Made by a program: the position numbers and the translations under genes | Notes under the pieces: model-generated | The model's database searches: none | Told to the model about the DNA's origin: nothing | Seen by the model: the letters and a program-made list of their open reading frames with translations, nothing else | NCBI GenBank assembly: GCA_964461295.1 | Contig: CAYWTX010000615.1 | Span: 1 to 8,194, forward strand | DNA from: CAYWTX01 sp964461295 | Lineage (GTDB): Bacteria; Planctomycetota; Phycisphaerae; SM23-33 | DNA length: 8,194 bases | Direction of reading: 5' to 3' | Part shown: positions 1 to 5,938 of the stretch, piece by piece | Numbering within the stretch: the stretch's first letter is position 1 | How the letters are laid out: each line of letters starts with the position of its first letter

Positions 1-1
1 C

Positions 2-559
2 TGGGTGCTGTGGTTCTTTCGCGACCCGGAGCGGACCACCGACGGCGCGCCCGGCGCGTTCATCAGTCCCGCCGACGGCCGCGTGGCCGAAATAACCCCC
101 GTCGGCCCCGAGGGACCCCTCGGCCGCGACGGCCTGCGCATCGGCGTGTTCATGAACATCTTCAGCGTGCACGTCAACCGCAGCCCGTGCGATGCCGTCG
201 TGGAGAAGGCCGAGCATCATGCCGGGGCGTTCCTGGACGCCCGGCTGCCCGAGGCCGCGTGGAAGAACGAGCACGCGACCATCCACCTGGCGGTCCGTCG
301 CGACGGACGCGACTGGCCCGTCGTTGTCCGCCAGGTGGCCGGCAAGGTTGCCCGGCGCATCGTGACGGACCTGCGCCCCGGCCAGCAGCTTCAGCGGGGC
401 GAGCGGTTCGGCATGATCAAGTTCGGCTCGTACCTGGAACTGACCGTGCCGCGCGAACTGGCCGGCGAGGTCCGCGTCAGGCTCGGCGAGCAGGTGTACG
501 CCGGACGCACGGTGCTGATCGCCCCGGCCGCTGAGGCGGCGAATCCGGTTGCCGGATAG
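2..559 (+). CDS. psd: Phosphatidylserine decarboxylase, 5'-truncated by window edge
   Basis: Removes the carboxyl group of phosphatidylserine to give phosphatidylethanolamine, at the membrane. The reading frame is open through the left window edge, so the N-terminus (probably a short membrane-associated segment) is missing; about 185 residues are visible. Counting from the GTG at position 5, the family signature FFRDPER lies at residues 5-10, SPADG at 21-25, the conserved VHVNRSP at 55-61 and the self-cleavage site KFGS at 139-142. The Gly141-Ser142 pair (bases 425-430) is where the proenzyme splits into beta and alpha chains and the serine becomes the pyruvoyl prosthetic group. The short form with an FGS-type cleavage site, rather than LGST, fits the short (PSD-A) subfamily. 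It sits just upstream of pssA, which makes its substrate, in the same direction, consistent with one operon. The GTG at position 5 is inside the gene and is not the true start. Confidence 0.95.
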   Translation, partial: WVLWFFRDPERTTDGAPGAFISPADGRVAEITPVGPEGPLGRDGLRIGVFMNIFSVHVNRSPCDAVVEKAEHHAGAFLDARLPEAAWKNEHATIHLAVRRDGRDWPVVVRQVAGKVARRIVTDLRPGQQLQRGERFGMIKFGSYLELTVPRELAGEVRVRLGEQVYAGRTVLIAPAAEAANPVAG

Positions 560-642
560 GTGAAGGGCGCCATACCGTGTTGCACGCGACTGGGGCGACA
601 CGCCCCGGCTCCGTTGTCGGCCGATCGATGGACAGGACAATC

Positions 643-1713
643 ATGGCACGCGAACCCCTGGAGACTCCTGGCGACGAGCCGGCCTCGCGGCCGGGGCGGC
701 ACGAGCGATCTTCGCCGCACCCGCGGCGCCCCGAGCGGGTGCAGCGCCGCGCCCGCGCCCGCGAGCGCATCCTCCGCACGACGGCGATCCTGCCCAGCCT
801 GTTCACGCTGGGCAACGGGCTGCTGGGCTTCGCGTCGATCTACCTGGTCCTGCGGCAAGGCATCGGCCTGGTCACCCCCGGCACGCTTACGCTGGCGGTC
901 CTGATGCTCTTCGGCGCGATGGTCTGCGATATGCTCGACGGGCGCATCGCCCGTTTCACCCGGCGCACCAGCGATTTCGGCGGGCAACTCGACAGCCTCT
1001 GCGACGCCATCAGCTTCGGCGCCGCCCCCGGTGTGCTCATGATCGCCGCCGTCATGCTCGTCATTCACCGCCTGGGCGACATCGGACCCGTCGCGGGCCT
1101 GGGCCCGCTGGGCCTGGAACGCACGCTGTGGTGCATCGCCGGAGCGTACATGTCCTGCGCAATCCTCCGCCTGGCGCGGTTCAACGTCGAGAACGAGCCC
1201 GACGAGTCGGCCCACATGTCCTTCAAGGGCCTGCCCTCGCCGGGCGCCGCGGCCGTCGTCGCCTCGCTCATCCTCCTGTTCGTCCACCTCGACGAGTCCA
1301 GCGCCGCGGCGCCCAGTTCGTGGCTGCTCGCCCCGGCCGTGCGGGCCATCGCCCCAGGCTTCCAGGTCGCCGTGGCGATCTTCCTGCCCGTGGCCACGCT
1401 GCTGGCCGGCCTGCTCATGGTCTCCACGATCCGCTACTCGCACCTGGTGAACCACTACATCCGCGGCCGTCGGCCGTTCGCGTATCTCGTGCGGCTGATG
1501 GTGATCCTGCTGGCGGTGCTGCTGGAGCCGCACGTGGCGCTGGCCTCGGCGACGGTGGCGTACGCGTTCGGCACGCCGCTGAAGGCGGCGTGGGGTCGTC
1601 TCGGCCGCAAGCCGCCCGGCCCGGAGCGCCAGGCGGGTTCGCCCGGCGCCGCGCCGCCCCAGCCCGTCGGACCGGGTGCAAAAAGCTCCGGCGAACCGCC
1701 CAATTCCCCTTGA
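643..1713 (+). CDS. pssA: CDP-diacylglycerol--serine O-phosphatidyltransferase
   Basis: Transfers a phosphatidyl group from CDP-diacylglycerol to L-serine, giving phosphatidylserine, the substrate of Psd encoded just upstream. The CDP-alcohol phosphatidyltransferase signature D-x2-D-G-x2-A-R-x8-G-x3-D-x3-D is complete: with the 643 start (356 residues) the four aspartates are 96, 99, 117 and 121. Several hydrophobic segments follow (for example around residues 50-70, 80-96, 120-145 and 210-240), as expected of an integral membrane enzyme. The ATG at 643 is chosen because AGGA at 634-637 lies five bases upstream. The frame also offers ATG 628 and GTG 577, which would add 5 or 22 residues. The N-terminus before the first membrane segment is rich in arginine and the last 45 or so residues are rich in proline and glycine; both are probably disordered. 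The stop codon overlaps the promoter of the following tRNA gene. Confidence 0.94.
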   Translation: MAREPLETPGDEPASRPGRHERSSPHPRRPERVQRRARARERILRTTAILPSLFTLGNGLLGFASIYLVLRQGIGLVTPGTLTLAVLMLFGAMVCDMLDGRIARFTRRTSDFGGQLDSLCDAISFGAAPGVLMIAAVMLVIHRLGDIGPVAGLGPLGLERTLWCIAGAYMSCAILRLARFNVENEPDESAHMSFKGLPSPGAAAVVASLILLFVHLDESSAAAPSSWLLAPAVRAIAPGFQVAVAIFLPVATLLAGLLMVSTIRYSHLVNHYIRGRRPFAYLVRLMVILLAVLLEPHVALASATVAYAFGTPLKAAWGRLGRKPPGPERQAGSPGAAPPQPVGPGAKSSGEPPNSP

Positions 1714-1737
1714 CGCGTCGCGGCCGGAACGTATGAT
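1710..1737 (+). promoter_or_regulatory. Sigma70-type promoter of tRNA-Gly
   Basis: A -35 box TTGACG (1710-1715) is followed after 16 bases by a -10 box TATGAT (1732-1737), five of six matches to consensus in each. Transcription would begin near 1744, about nine bases before the mature tRNA. The -35 box lies on the stop codon of pssA, so the two genes are packed as tightly as possible. The match is read from the sequence; activity is inferred. Confidence 0.8.
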
Positions 1738-1752
1738 AGAGGTCTTGCATCC

Positions 1753-1824
1753 GCGGGCGTAGCTCAGTGGTAGAGCGCAACGTTGCCAACGTTGATGTCG
1801 TGAGTTCAAATCTCATCGCCCGCT
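1753..1824 (+). tRNA. tRNA-Gly (anticodon GCC)
   Basis: A full cloverleaf can be drawn. The acceptor stem GCGGGCG (1753-1759) pairs with CGCCCGC (1817-1823), with T1824 as discriminator. The D stem is GCTC/GAGC (1762-1765 and 1773-1776) around AGTGGTA. The anticodon stem CAACG/CGTTG (1778-1782, 1790-1794) holds the loop TTGCCAA with anticodon GCC at 1785-1787. The T arm GTGAG-TTCAAAT-CTCAT (1800-1816) has one G-T pair. The 3' CCA is not encoded. This tRNA reads GGC and GGT glycine codons; GGC is abundant in the neighbouring genes. Its 3' end abuts a recombinase remnant, which suggests it has served as an integration target. Confidence 0.97.
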
Positions 1825-2157
1825 TCGAAGGACGCCCGTTGTCAGCCGATGACAGCAGGCGTTTTTCGTTGCCGGCACAGGGGTTTACGCTCGCCCCGCC
1901 GCTCCGGGCCGCAATCAGCCGCATTCCGCCCGCGTTGCCAGCGTTCGCCCCCGCTTGCACCAAATCGCCGTGAGCTGGTGCAAGCACAAGTGCGAGCGCG
2001 GCCACGGCGTCATAGGTTCCTGTCGCCCGCTGGCGGTTCTCTTGCGGATTCCCGTCCAGCGGCAACGCGGGCAGAACGTCCAGCGCCCCGGCCACGTCCA
2101 GCAAGCGGGGGTCCGTGTAAACGCCCATTGTCAGGTCGATCCGCGAATGACGCACAC
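1825..2157 (-). pseudogene. C-terminal remnant of tyrosine recombinase (phage-type integrase)
   Basis: Read on the - strand, the stretch encoded by about 2155 down to 2051 gives VRHSRIDLTMGVYTDPRLLD followed by VAGALDVLPALPLDG. This matches the end of the catalytic domain of tyrosine recombinases: the conserved histidine before S-x-I-D-L-T-M (codon 2149-2147) and the nucleophilic tyrosine in VYTD (codon 2119-2117). The ending resembles XerC-like integrases common in planctomycetes, by recollection of the family rather than a search. Upstream, where the conserved arginine and the rest of the domain should be, the similarity stops near 2157 and GC-rich repeat sequence begins, so the gene is broken and not functional as seen. 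Downstream the frame stays open through 1825 and antisense across the tRNA gene, so the original stop is unclear. Its position against the tRNA 3' end is typical of an integrated element. The start of the remnant is approximate. Confidence 0.72.
1833..1866 (+). terminator. Rho-independent terminator after tRNA-Gly
   Basis: A hairpin is formed by 1833-1844 and 1850-1861 with loop GCCGA: twelve positions with one C-A mismatch (1837/1857) and one T-G pair, followed directly by five Ts (1862-1866). Its place eight bases after the tRNA fits a tRNA terminator. The opposite strand of the same bases lies in the open frame of the recombinase remnant. Confidence 0.75.
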
Positions 2158-2209
2158 CATGGCGATCGGCGTCAACCTGGCCGTCGCCCGGGGCGCCCGG
2201 GACTGCCGG

Positions 2210-2283
2210 CGGCACATCCCGGCCGCTTGCGGCCGGCGCGTGCCGTTGCGGCCGGGATGTGCCGTTGCGGCCGGCGCGTGCCG
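2210..2283. repeat. Three 19-bp GC-rich tandem repeats with one inverted copy
   Basis: The unit TTGCGGCCGGCGCGTGCCG occurs at 2227-2245 and 2265-2283. The unit between them (2246-2264) differs only in having GATG for CGCG. Immediately left, 2210-2226 is the exact reverse complement of the last 17 bases of the middle unit (2248-2264), so the block can also fold as a 17-bp stem with a 21-base loop. Function unknown. It lies where the recombinase remnant loses similarity, so it may mark a rearrangement point. Confidence 0.85.
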
Positions 2284-2494
2284 TTTGGGGGCGGGCCGCG
2301 ACGTCGGCGACCCCCGCCGACCCCAGGCCGCGCTGCGCCTTCCGCTCCCCCGGCCGAACCGGTCTAGAACCGCTGCCAAGGGGGCGCAGCCGCACGATCT
2401 CCTCCCATGGCGACCCTAGCCACCCCCGCCGCGCCCGAAGCGATCCTGGCCGGCAGATTGCGGCCAGCGGCAACCGATTCGCCGCAGGGCCCAA
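2284..2494. other. GC-rich intergenic stretch, no supported gene
   Basis: Between the 19-bp repeats and the next reading frame there is about 210 bases of GC-rich sequence. A small frame from ATG 2407 to a stop at 2562 (51 codons, beginning MATLATPAAPEA) is open but has no clear ribosome binding site and no recognised similarity; it overlaps the following gene fragment in another frame. I see no promoter or RNA gene here. Confidence 0.4.
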
Positions 2495-3418
2495 ATGAGG
2501 ATTATCGAGAAGGACGTATACTGGTTCCTTGGCTCCCATCAAAGATGGCCTTCCCATCTTGATGAGCTTGCTGCCTATATCGGAGAGGGGCCGTATAAGT
2601 GCCGCTGCCGGAACGATGGGGCCCCGACCGAGCATGATTGCTTCTACTACAGGGCACAAGGGGCAGAGTCTTGTGCGGATCCAAACGAGTTGTTGGCATG
2701 CGAACTGGCGCCCAGGCACGGTGGCAAGCGGATCGTTCTGTTTGTGGATGGAGAGTTGGTCAAGGTGGATGAGGAACGGTTCAGAACTCTCCTGGCAGAC
2801 CCGCTGAACGCTGGTTCCAGGAATGCAATGAGCATGGCGGATAGGAATCTGGGGGCAGATGCCAATGGCATGACGAGCGAAACTAGAGGGGAAGCAGGGA
2901 CGCGCCCGAATGGCATTAAGATAGGGCGCAACTCCTGTGTGATAAATGCGTTACAGAGTAGGCGATGGCGGGCCACCCCCCCGCCCGCCAATCCGATCGT
3001 GCTTGAGGAACCGTTGAAAATGCTGGGGTTCTTGGTACGGCCCGCCGAAGGGCCGACTCGAGGTAGGTGTCCGCCACGCACTGCTCTGCCGCATAATCTA
3101 CTGTGTATCAACAACGTACTTCTTATCTCAATGTCATTCGGGCGCGTCCCCAGTTTTCTCGTCCCTAGTTTTCTACTAGTTTTCCCTCGGCCTGGCTCGC
3201 AGCCGAGACGAAGCTGGTCTTCGGCGTCAACGCGGGCAACTTCTCGGGCTATCGTGTGGACGTGGCCAGCGTGGTGCTGCAAACCGCCGCCGACCCATGA
3301 CACGCCCGCCGCCGGCCTCGTCGGCGAGTTTGTCGAGGAACTGAGGAAGCGACCCCGCGACCCCGCGACCCCGTCGCGGGAGGCGTTCTTGTTGCCCAAT
3401 TCCGCCTTCCCATGGTAG
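2495..3418 (+). CDS. Fragment of H-x9-DG (prepilin-like) protein, read through into a repeat element
   Basis: The first 110 residues or so look like a real protein. Residues 15-31 (HQRWPSHLDELAAYIGE) resemble the substrate-like region of planctomycete pseudopilins, two cysteines form a CRC motif near residue 36, and residues 75-86 give HGGKRIVLFVDG, an exact H-x9-DG spacing as in the prepilin-type processing-associated family. A short acidic segment ending in RTLLADP follows. The usual N-terminal part of such proteins, a prepilin methylation signal and hydrophobic helix, is absent, and the ATG at 2495 has only a weak ribosome binding site, so this is probably a C-terminal gene fragment. Beyond about 2830 the frame runs through the inverted-repeat element and unrelated sequence to 3418; those 190 or so residues have no protein-like character. 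The region is clearly lower in GC than its neighbours. Most likely a pseudogene; the credible part is 2495 to about 2830. Confidence 0.45.
   Translation: MRIIEKDVYWFLGSHQRWPSHLDELAAYIGEGPYKCRCRNDGAPTEHDCFYYRAQGAESCADPNELLACELAPRHGGKRIVLFVDGELVKVDEERFRTLLADPLNAGSRNAMSMADRNLGADANGMTSETRGEAGTRPNGIKIGRNSCVINALQSRRWRATPPPANPIVLEEPLKMLGFLVRPAEGPTRGRCPPRTALPHNLLCINNVLLISMSFGRVPSFLVPSFLLVFPRPGSQPRRSWSSASTRATSRAIVWTWPAWCCKPPPTHDTPAAGLVGEFVEELRKRPRDPATPSREAFLLPNSAFPW
2897..3150. mobile_element. 254-bp inverted-repeat element (MITE-like, non-coding)
   Basis: The left end 2897-2925 and the right end 3122-3150 are inverted repeats matching at 26 of 29 positions; the outermost 16 bases, GGGACGCGCCCGAATG, match exactly. 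The inside has no credible gene but two clear hairpins: TGGCGGGC/GCCCGCCA (2966-2973 with 2983-2990) and CGGCCC/GGGCCG (3038-3043 with 3050-3055). Weaker similarity continues outside the ends: AAACTAG at 2880-2886, and three AGTTTTC copies at 3152, 3167 and 3178. This fits a small non-autonomous element or an imprint of a transposon with palindromic ends. No target-site duplication was recognised and no transposase is present, so the class is unknown. Confidence 0.65.
3169..3300 (+). pseudogene. Orphan C-terminal protein fragment
   Basis: After an in-frame stop at 3166-3168, a frame ending at TGA 3298-3300 encodes a tail that includes TKLVFGVNAGNFSGYRVDVA and ends VVLQTAADP. The alternating hydrophobic and polar pattern is protein-like and could be the end of a beta-sandwich protein. 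There is no start codon with a ribosome binding site, and its left side meets the AGTTTTC repeats next to the inverted-repeat element. It may be the 3' end of a gene cut by that element. I do not recognise the family; confidence is low. Confidence 0.3.
3349..3380. repeat. Three GCGACCCC octamers ending in a GC hairpin
   Basis: GCGACCCC occurs three times in tandem (3349-3372), followed by GTCGCGGG. The last unit folds as CCCGCGAC (3362-3369) with GTCGCGGG (3373-3380) around a CCC loop, an 8-bp stem. It could stop transcription entering from upstream, but no T tract follows, so a terminator call is not justified. Confidence 0.55.
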
Positions 3419-3421
3419 AAT
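3392..3421 (+). promoter_or_regulatory. Likely promoter of the secreted protease gene
   Basis: A -10 box TAGAAT (3416-3421) is preceded after 18 bases by TTGCCC (3392-3397), four of six to the -35 consensus. The same GGTAGAAT core is used in the rpsP promoter further on. The start would be near 3428, leaving a leader of about 18 bases before the GTG at 3446. Confidence 0.5.
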
Positions 3422-3445
3422 CTCGCGCTGGCTTCGGAGGAAGTC

Positions 3446-5311
3446 GTGCGCGTGTTCCGAGCATTTCCCGTATGCGCGAGCCTGACGACGGCGGCGATGC
3501 TGCTGGCCGCCGCGCCCAGTTGGGCCGTCGTGCGGCACACGGGCGACGACCCGCCGACGGGGCTGGCGACTCCCTCCAGCGGCGCCGTGGGGGCCTGGAG
3601 CTACAACGCCTCTTGCGTGCTGATCGCGCCAAACTACGTGCTCACCACCCGCCACCAGAACACCAGTGGACTGGTGGTGATCAACGGCGTGACCTGCACC
3701 GTCGCCCAGGAGTGGGCCGGGGGCGGCAGCGGCGCCAACGCCGACATCCGCGTCGCCAGGATCGTGACGGCAACGGGCGGGAACCCCCACCTCGGCGGCT
3801 ACGTCGACGTGCCCACGTCCTCCTTCAGCGACGTCGGCGTCAACGTCGTCATCGGCGGGTGCGGCAAGACTCGCGGCGCCGCCGTGGGCGACCCCGTCTG
3901 CGGCTACGCCTGGGCCGACAACCGCACGCTCCAATGGGGCGCCAACCACACCACGTATAGCTCGACGCGTTCCACCGCCGTCTACACCTCCGATTGCCTC
4001 AACGACGACTTCGACCCGCCAGGCACGTTTGCCCATGAGGCCGCCATCGGCGAGTGGGACAGCGGCGGCGGCTGGTTCCGCCTCGGCGCCGACGGCCGAT
4101 GGCGAGTCGTCGGGCTCATGGCCTATGTCGAACGCCTGGGAGCCTCCTACTTCTGCGCCGGGGATGGCACGGCCGACTGGAACGCCGCCGTTCGCGTGAA
4201 GACCTACGCGACGTGGATCAACTCGCTGCTGCCAGCAACCAACAACGCGTGGAAGGGCCTGGCCGGTGTGGCTGGGCCCTGGACCACCGCCGGCAACTGG
4301 ACGACGGGGCTGCTGCCCACCGCATCCGACGACGTCTACATCGACAACGGCGGCATCGCCCGCGTCACCGCCGGCGCGGCCGCCACGGCCCAGGGCATCT
4401 ACCTCGCCACCGGCGGCGGAAGCGCCGAGTTGCGACTGGAGGGCGGAAGCGTCACCGCGCAGCAAATCCGGGCCGACGCGGGCGGCAAACTGGACGTCCG
4501 CTCGGGCACGCTCCAGGCGACCGACCTTGCCGTCGCCGGCACGTTCCTCCACAGCGGCGGAACCGCCGCCCTCGCCAACCTCGCGTTGGGCTCGGCCTGC
4601 GACGTCAACGTCGGCTCGGCCGCGGCGCTCAGCCTGCGCGGCAACTTCCAGAACGGCTCGACCGATCCCGCCAGGTTCGCGATGGCGTCGGCCGTGCTGC
4701 GAATGAACGGGGCGGGCGCCTCGGCCGCGCCGCAGCAAGTCGAGGTGGCCGGCGACGACCTCGGCGGCTCCTCGGCCGGGTGGACCGGCAACTTCGCGCT
4801 GGGCGAGTTGTCGATCGCGCCCGGGACGTTCGTCCGGCTGGTGGACGCGGCCGACAACCAACTCGACGGGCAGTCGCTCGGCGAGGCGCTGTACGTCGAC
4901 CGGCTGACGATCGAGCCGGGCGGCGGCATCGACCCGGCCGGCCTGAGCCTTTACTACCGCAACGGCGGAGCCGTGAAGAGGCTGTTCCTGGGCGACCTGA
5001 ACATGGACGGCGCTGTGGATGGCGCCGATTACTACGCGCTGCGGCTGAACTTCGGCCGCGGTGACGCCACGTGGTCCGACGGCGACACCAACGGCGATCG
5101 CCTGGTGGACGCGGCCGACTACCTGGCCCTGTGGGCAAACTACGGTTCGGCAACTCCTCCGGCCATGCCCGACGGCGCCTTGTGCTTCCCGCGGGATCCC
5201 TCCTTCGACGGCTTCTTCGACGGCTTCTCGCCGGTAATGATGCCCGAGCCGGCCTCGGCGCTCATTCTCCTGCCTCTGGCGGTCGGGCTGATCCGTCGCA
5301 CGCGTCGCTGA
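3446..5311 (+). CDS. Secreted trypsin-like serine protease with dockerin repeats and PEP-CTERM-like tail
   Basis: A 621-residue exported protein. Residues 1-27 are a signal peptide (arginines, hydrophobic core, cleavage probably after PSWA). Residues 28-265 resemble a peptidase S1 domain: His70 in VLTTRHQN, Asp100 in NADIRVARI and Ser206 in EWDSGGGWF would be the triad. The motifs deviate from TAAHC and GDSGGP, and the glycine before Asp-Ser is Trp204, so activity is likely but unproven. From about 269 a W-x-GNW-x-P pattern starts a glycine- and alanine-rich beta-repeat region typical of planctomycete surface proteins. Two dockerin-like calcium-binding repeats lie at 516-537 and 545-567. The tail MPEPASALILLPLAVGLIRR is PEP-CTERM-like, predicting sorting and processing by an exosortase. 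The GTG start at 3446 has GGAGG five bases upstream; a GTG at 3452 is the alternative. It appears to be transcribed alone. The substrate is unknown. Confidence 0.85.
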   Translation: MRVFRAFPVCASLTTAAMLLAAAPSWAVVRHTGDDPPTGLATPSSGAVGAWSYNASCVLIAPNYVLTTRHQNTSGLVVINGVTCTVAQEWAGGGSGANADIRVARIVTATGGNPHLGGYVDVPTSSFSDVGVNVVIGGCGKTRGAAVGDPVCGYAWADNRTLQWGANHTTYSSTRSTAVYTSDCLNDDFDPPGTFAHEAAIGEWDSGGGWFRLGADGRWRVVGLMAYVERLGASYFCAGDGTADWNAAVRVKTYATWINSLLPATNNAWKGLAGVAGPWTTAGNWTTGLLPTASDDVYIDNGGIARVTAGAAATAQGIYLATGGGSAELRLEGGSVTAQQIRADAGGKLDVRSGTLQATDLAVAGTFLHSGGTAALANLALGSACDVNVGSAAALSLRGNFQNGSTDPARFAMASAVLRMNGAGASAAPQQVEVAGDDLGGSSAGWTGNFALGELSIAPGTFVRLVDAADNQLDGQSLGEALYVDRLTIEPGGGIDPAGLSLYYRNGGAVKRLFLGDLNMDGAVDGADYYALRLNFGRGDATWSDGDTNGDRLVDAADYLALWANYGSATPPAMPDGALCFPRDPSFDGFFDGFSPVMMPEPASALILLPLAVGLIRRTRR

Positions 5312-5314
5312 CGC

Positions 5315-5372
5315 CGCCAAGGGGTTTGTTGGCGACAGCCAAGCAGCAGGCAGCGGCCGGCGCATTGGCCGC
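5315..5372 (+). terminator. Possible weak terminator hairpins after protease gene
   Basis: Directly after the stop, CGCCAA (5315-5320) pairs with TTGGCG (5329-5334), and GCGGCC (5353-5358) pairs with GGCCGC (5367-5372). Neither is followed by a T tract. Only the position argues for termination. Confidence 0.25.
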
Positions 5373-5490
5373 GGACCGAAGGAGAAGGACACTGCGGCAA
5401 CGGTACCGGCGCCGTCAGCCTTCCGGGCGGCAGAGGACCGCCGGCGTCCGCGACGTTGCCGCGATGTCGAAAAAAGCCGCGGAAAACTCC

Positions 5491-5518
5491 TTGCAGCCGG
5501 CGCGGCAATCGGTAGAAT
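5491..5518 (+). promoter_or_regulatory. Promoter of the rpsP-trmD-rplS-yraN operon
   Basis: TTGCAG (5491-5496), 16 bases, then TAGAAT (5513-5518): close to sigma70 consensus, in the right place. The start would be near 5525, giving a leader of about 60 bases with a small hairpin (CCCTG 5550-5554 with CAGGG 5559-5563) just before the ribosome binding site. Confidence 0.72.
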
Positions 5519-5584
5519 GCGTGATTCTCGACTTTGGCACAGTTGGCGTCCCTGTCCCCAGGGCAGGCGGCGACGGAGAACCTT

Positions 5585-5839
5585 GTGGCAGTCAGACTGA
5601 GACTCAAGAGAATGGGCCGGCGGCACCGGAGCTTCTATCGCATCGGCGCGATGGACATCCGCAGCCCCCGCGACGGACGGGTCCTCGAGGAAGTCGGTTG
5701 GTACGACCCGGAAGCCAAGGAACCGGACAAGCAGATTTCCCTGGATCGCGAGCGAGTGGAGTTCTGGCTGTCAAAGGGCGCCTCGCCCTCCGACACCGTT
5801 CGTCAACTCCTCAAGCGGCAGGGGATTCCGGTACAGTAA
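5585..5839 (+). CDS. rpsP: 30S ribosomal protein S16
   Basis: Structural protein of the small ribosomal subunit, needed for folding of the 5' domain of 16S rRNA. The 84-residue product begins MAVRLRLKRMGRRHRSFYRI, the usual N-terminus of S16, followed by the conserved D-x-RSPRDGR (residues 24-32), the GWYDP segment (38-42) and the W-L-x-K-G-A-x-PSDTVR helix (61-73). The GTG at 5585 is chosen as start because it gives the conserved N-terminus and has GGAG at 5575-5578 six bases upstream; the frame is open farther upstream but would add unrelated residues. It is the first gene of the cluster with trmD, rplS and yraN and has its own promoter. Confidence 0.97.
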   Translation: MAVRLRLKRMGRRHRSFYRIGAMDIRSPRDGRVLEEVGWYDPEAKEPDKQISLDRERVEFWLSKGASPSDTVRQLLKRQGIPVQ

Positions 5840-5938
5840 GCCCTCGGCGCGACGGCTCGCCCCCCTTTGCCGGGCCGCCCCCGTGCGGCCGGCGGCGGGC
5901 GGGCGGACCGGCGGCCTCCTGGGCTCCGCGTGCTGGCG

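Noticed and set aside
391..1809. Long - strand frame opposite psd and pssA.
   Set aside because: It shadows two well-supported + strand genes and has no recognisable domain.
1740..1824. - strand peptide MRFELTTSTLATLRSTTELR, a string that is often annotated as protein.
   Set aside because: It is the antisense translation of the tRNA-Gly gene, not evidence for a protein domain.
5534..5584. Upstream start for rpsP adding 17 residues.
   Set aside because: The added residues are unlike S16 and the GTG at 5585 has a proper ribosome binding site and gives the conserved N-terminus.
5519..5584. Ribosomal-protein leader or riboswitch before rpsP.
   Set aside because: Only a five-base-pair hairpin is visible; no known leader motif can be recognised.
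3227..5626. A 799-codon open frame on the - strand opposite the protease gene.
   Set aside because: Low-complexity residues rich in Gly, Ala, Arg and Val, with no domain and no ribosome binding site. The + strand has a signal peptide, protease motifs and dockerin repeats, so this is a GC-rich shadow.
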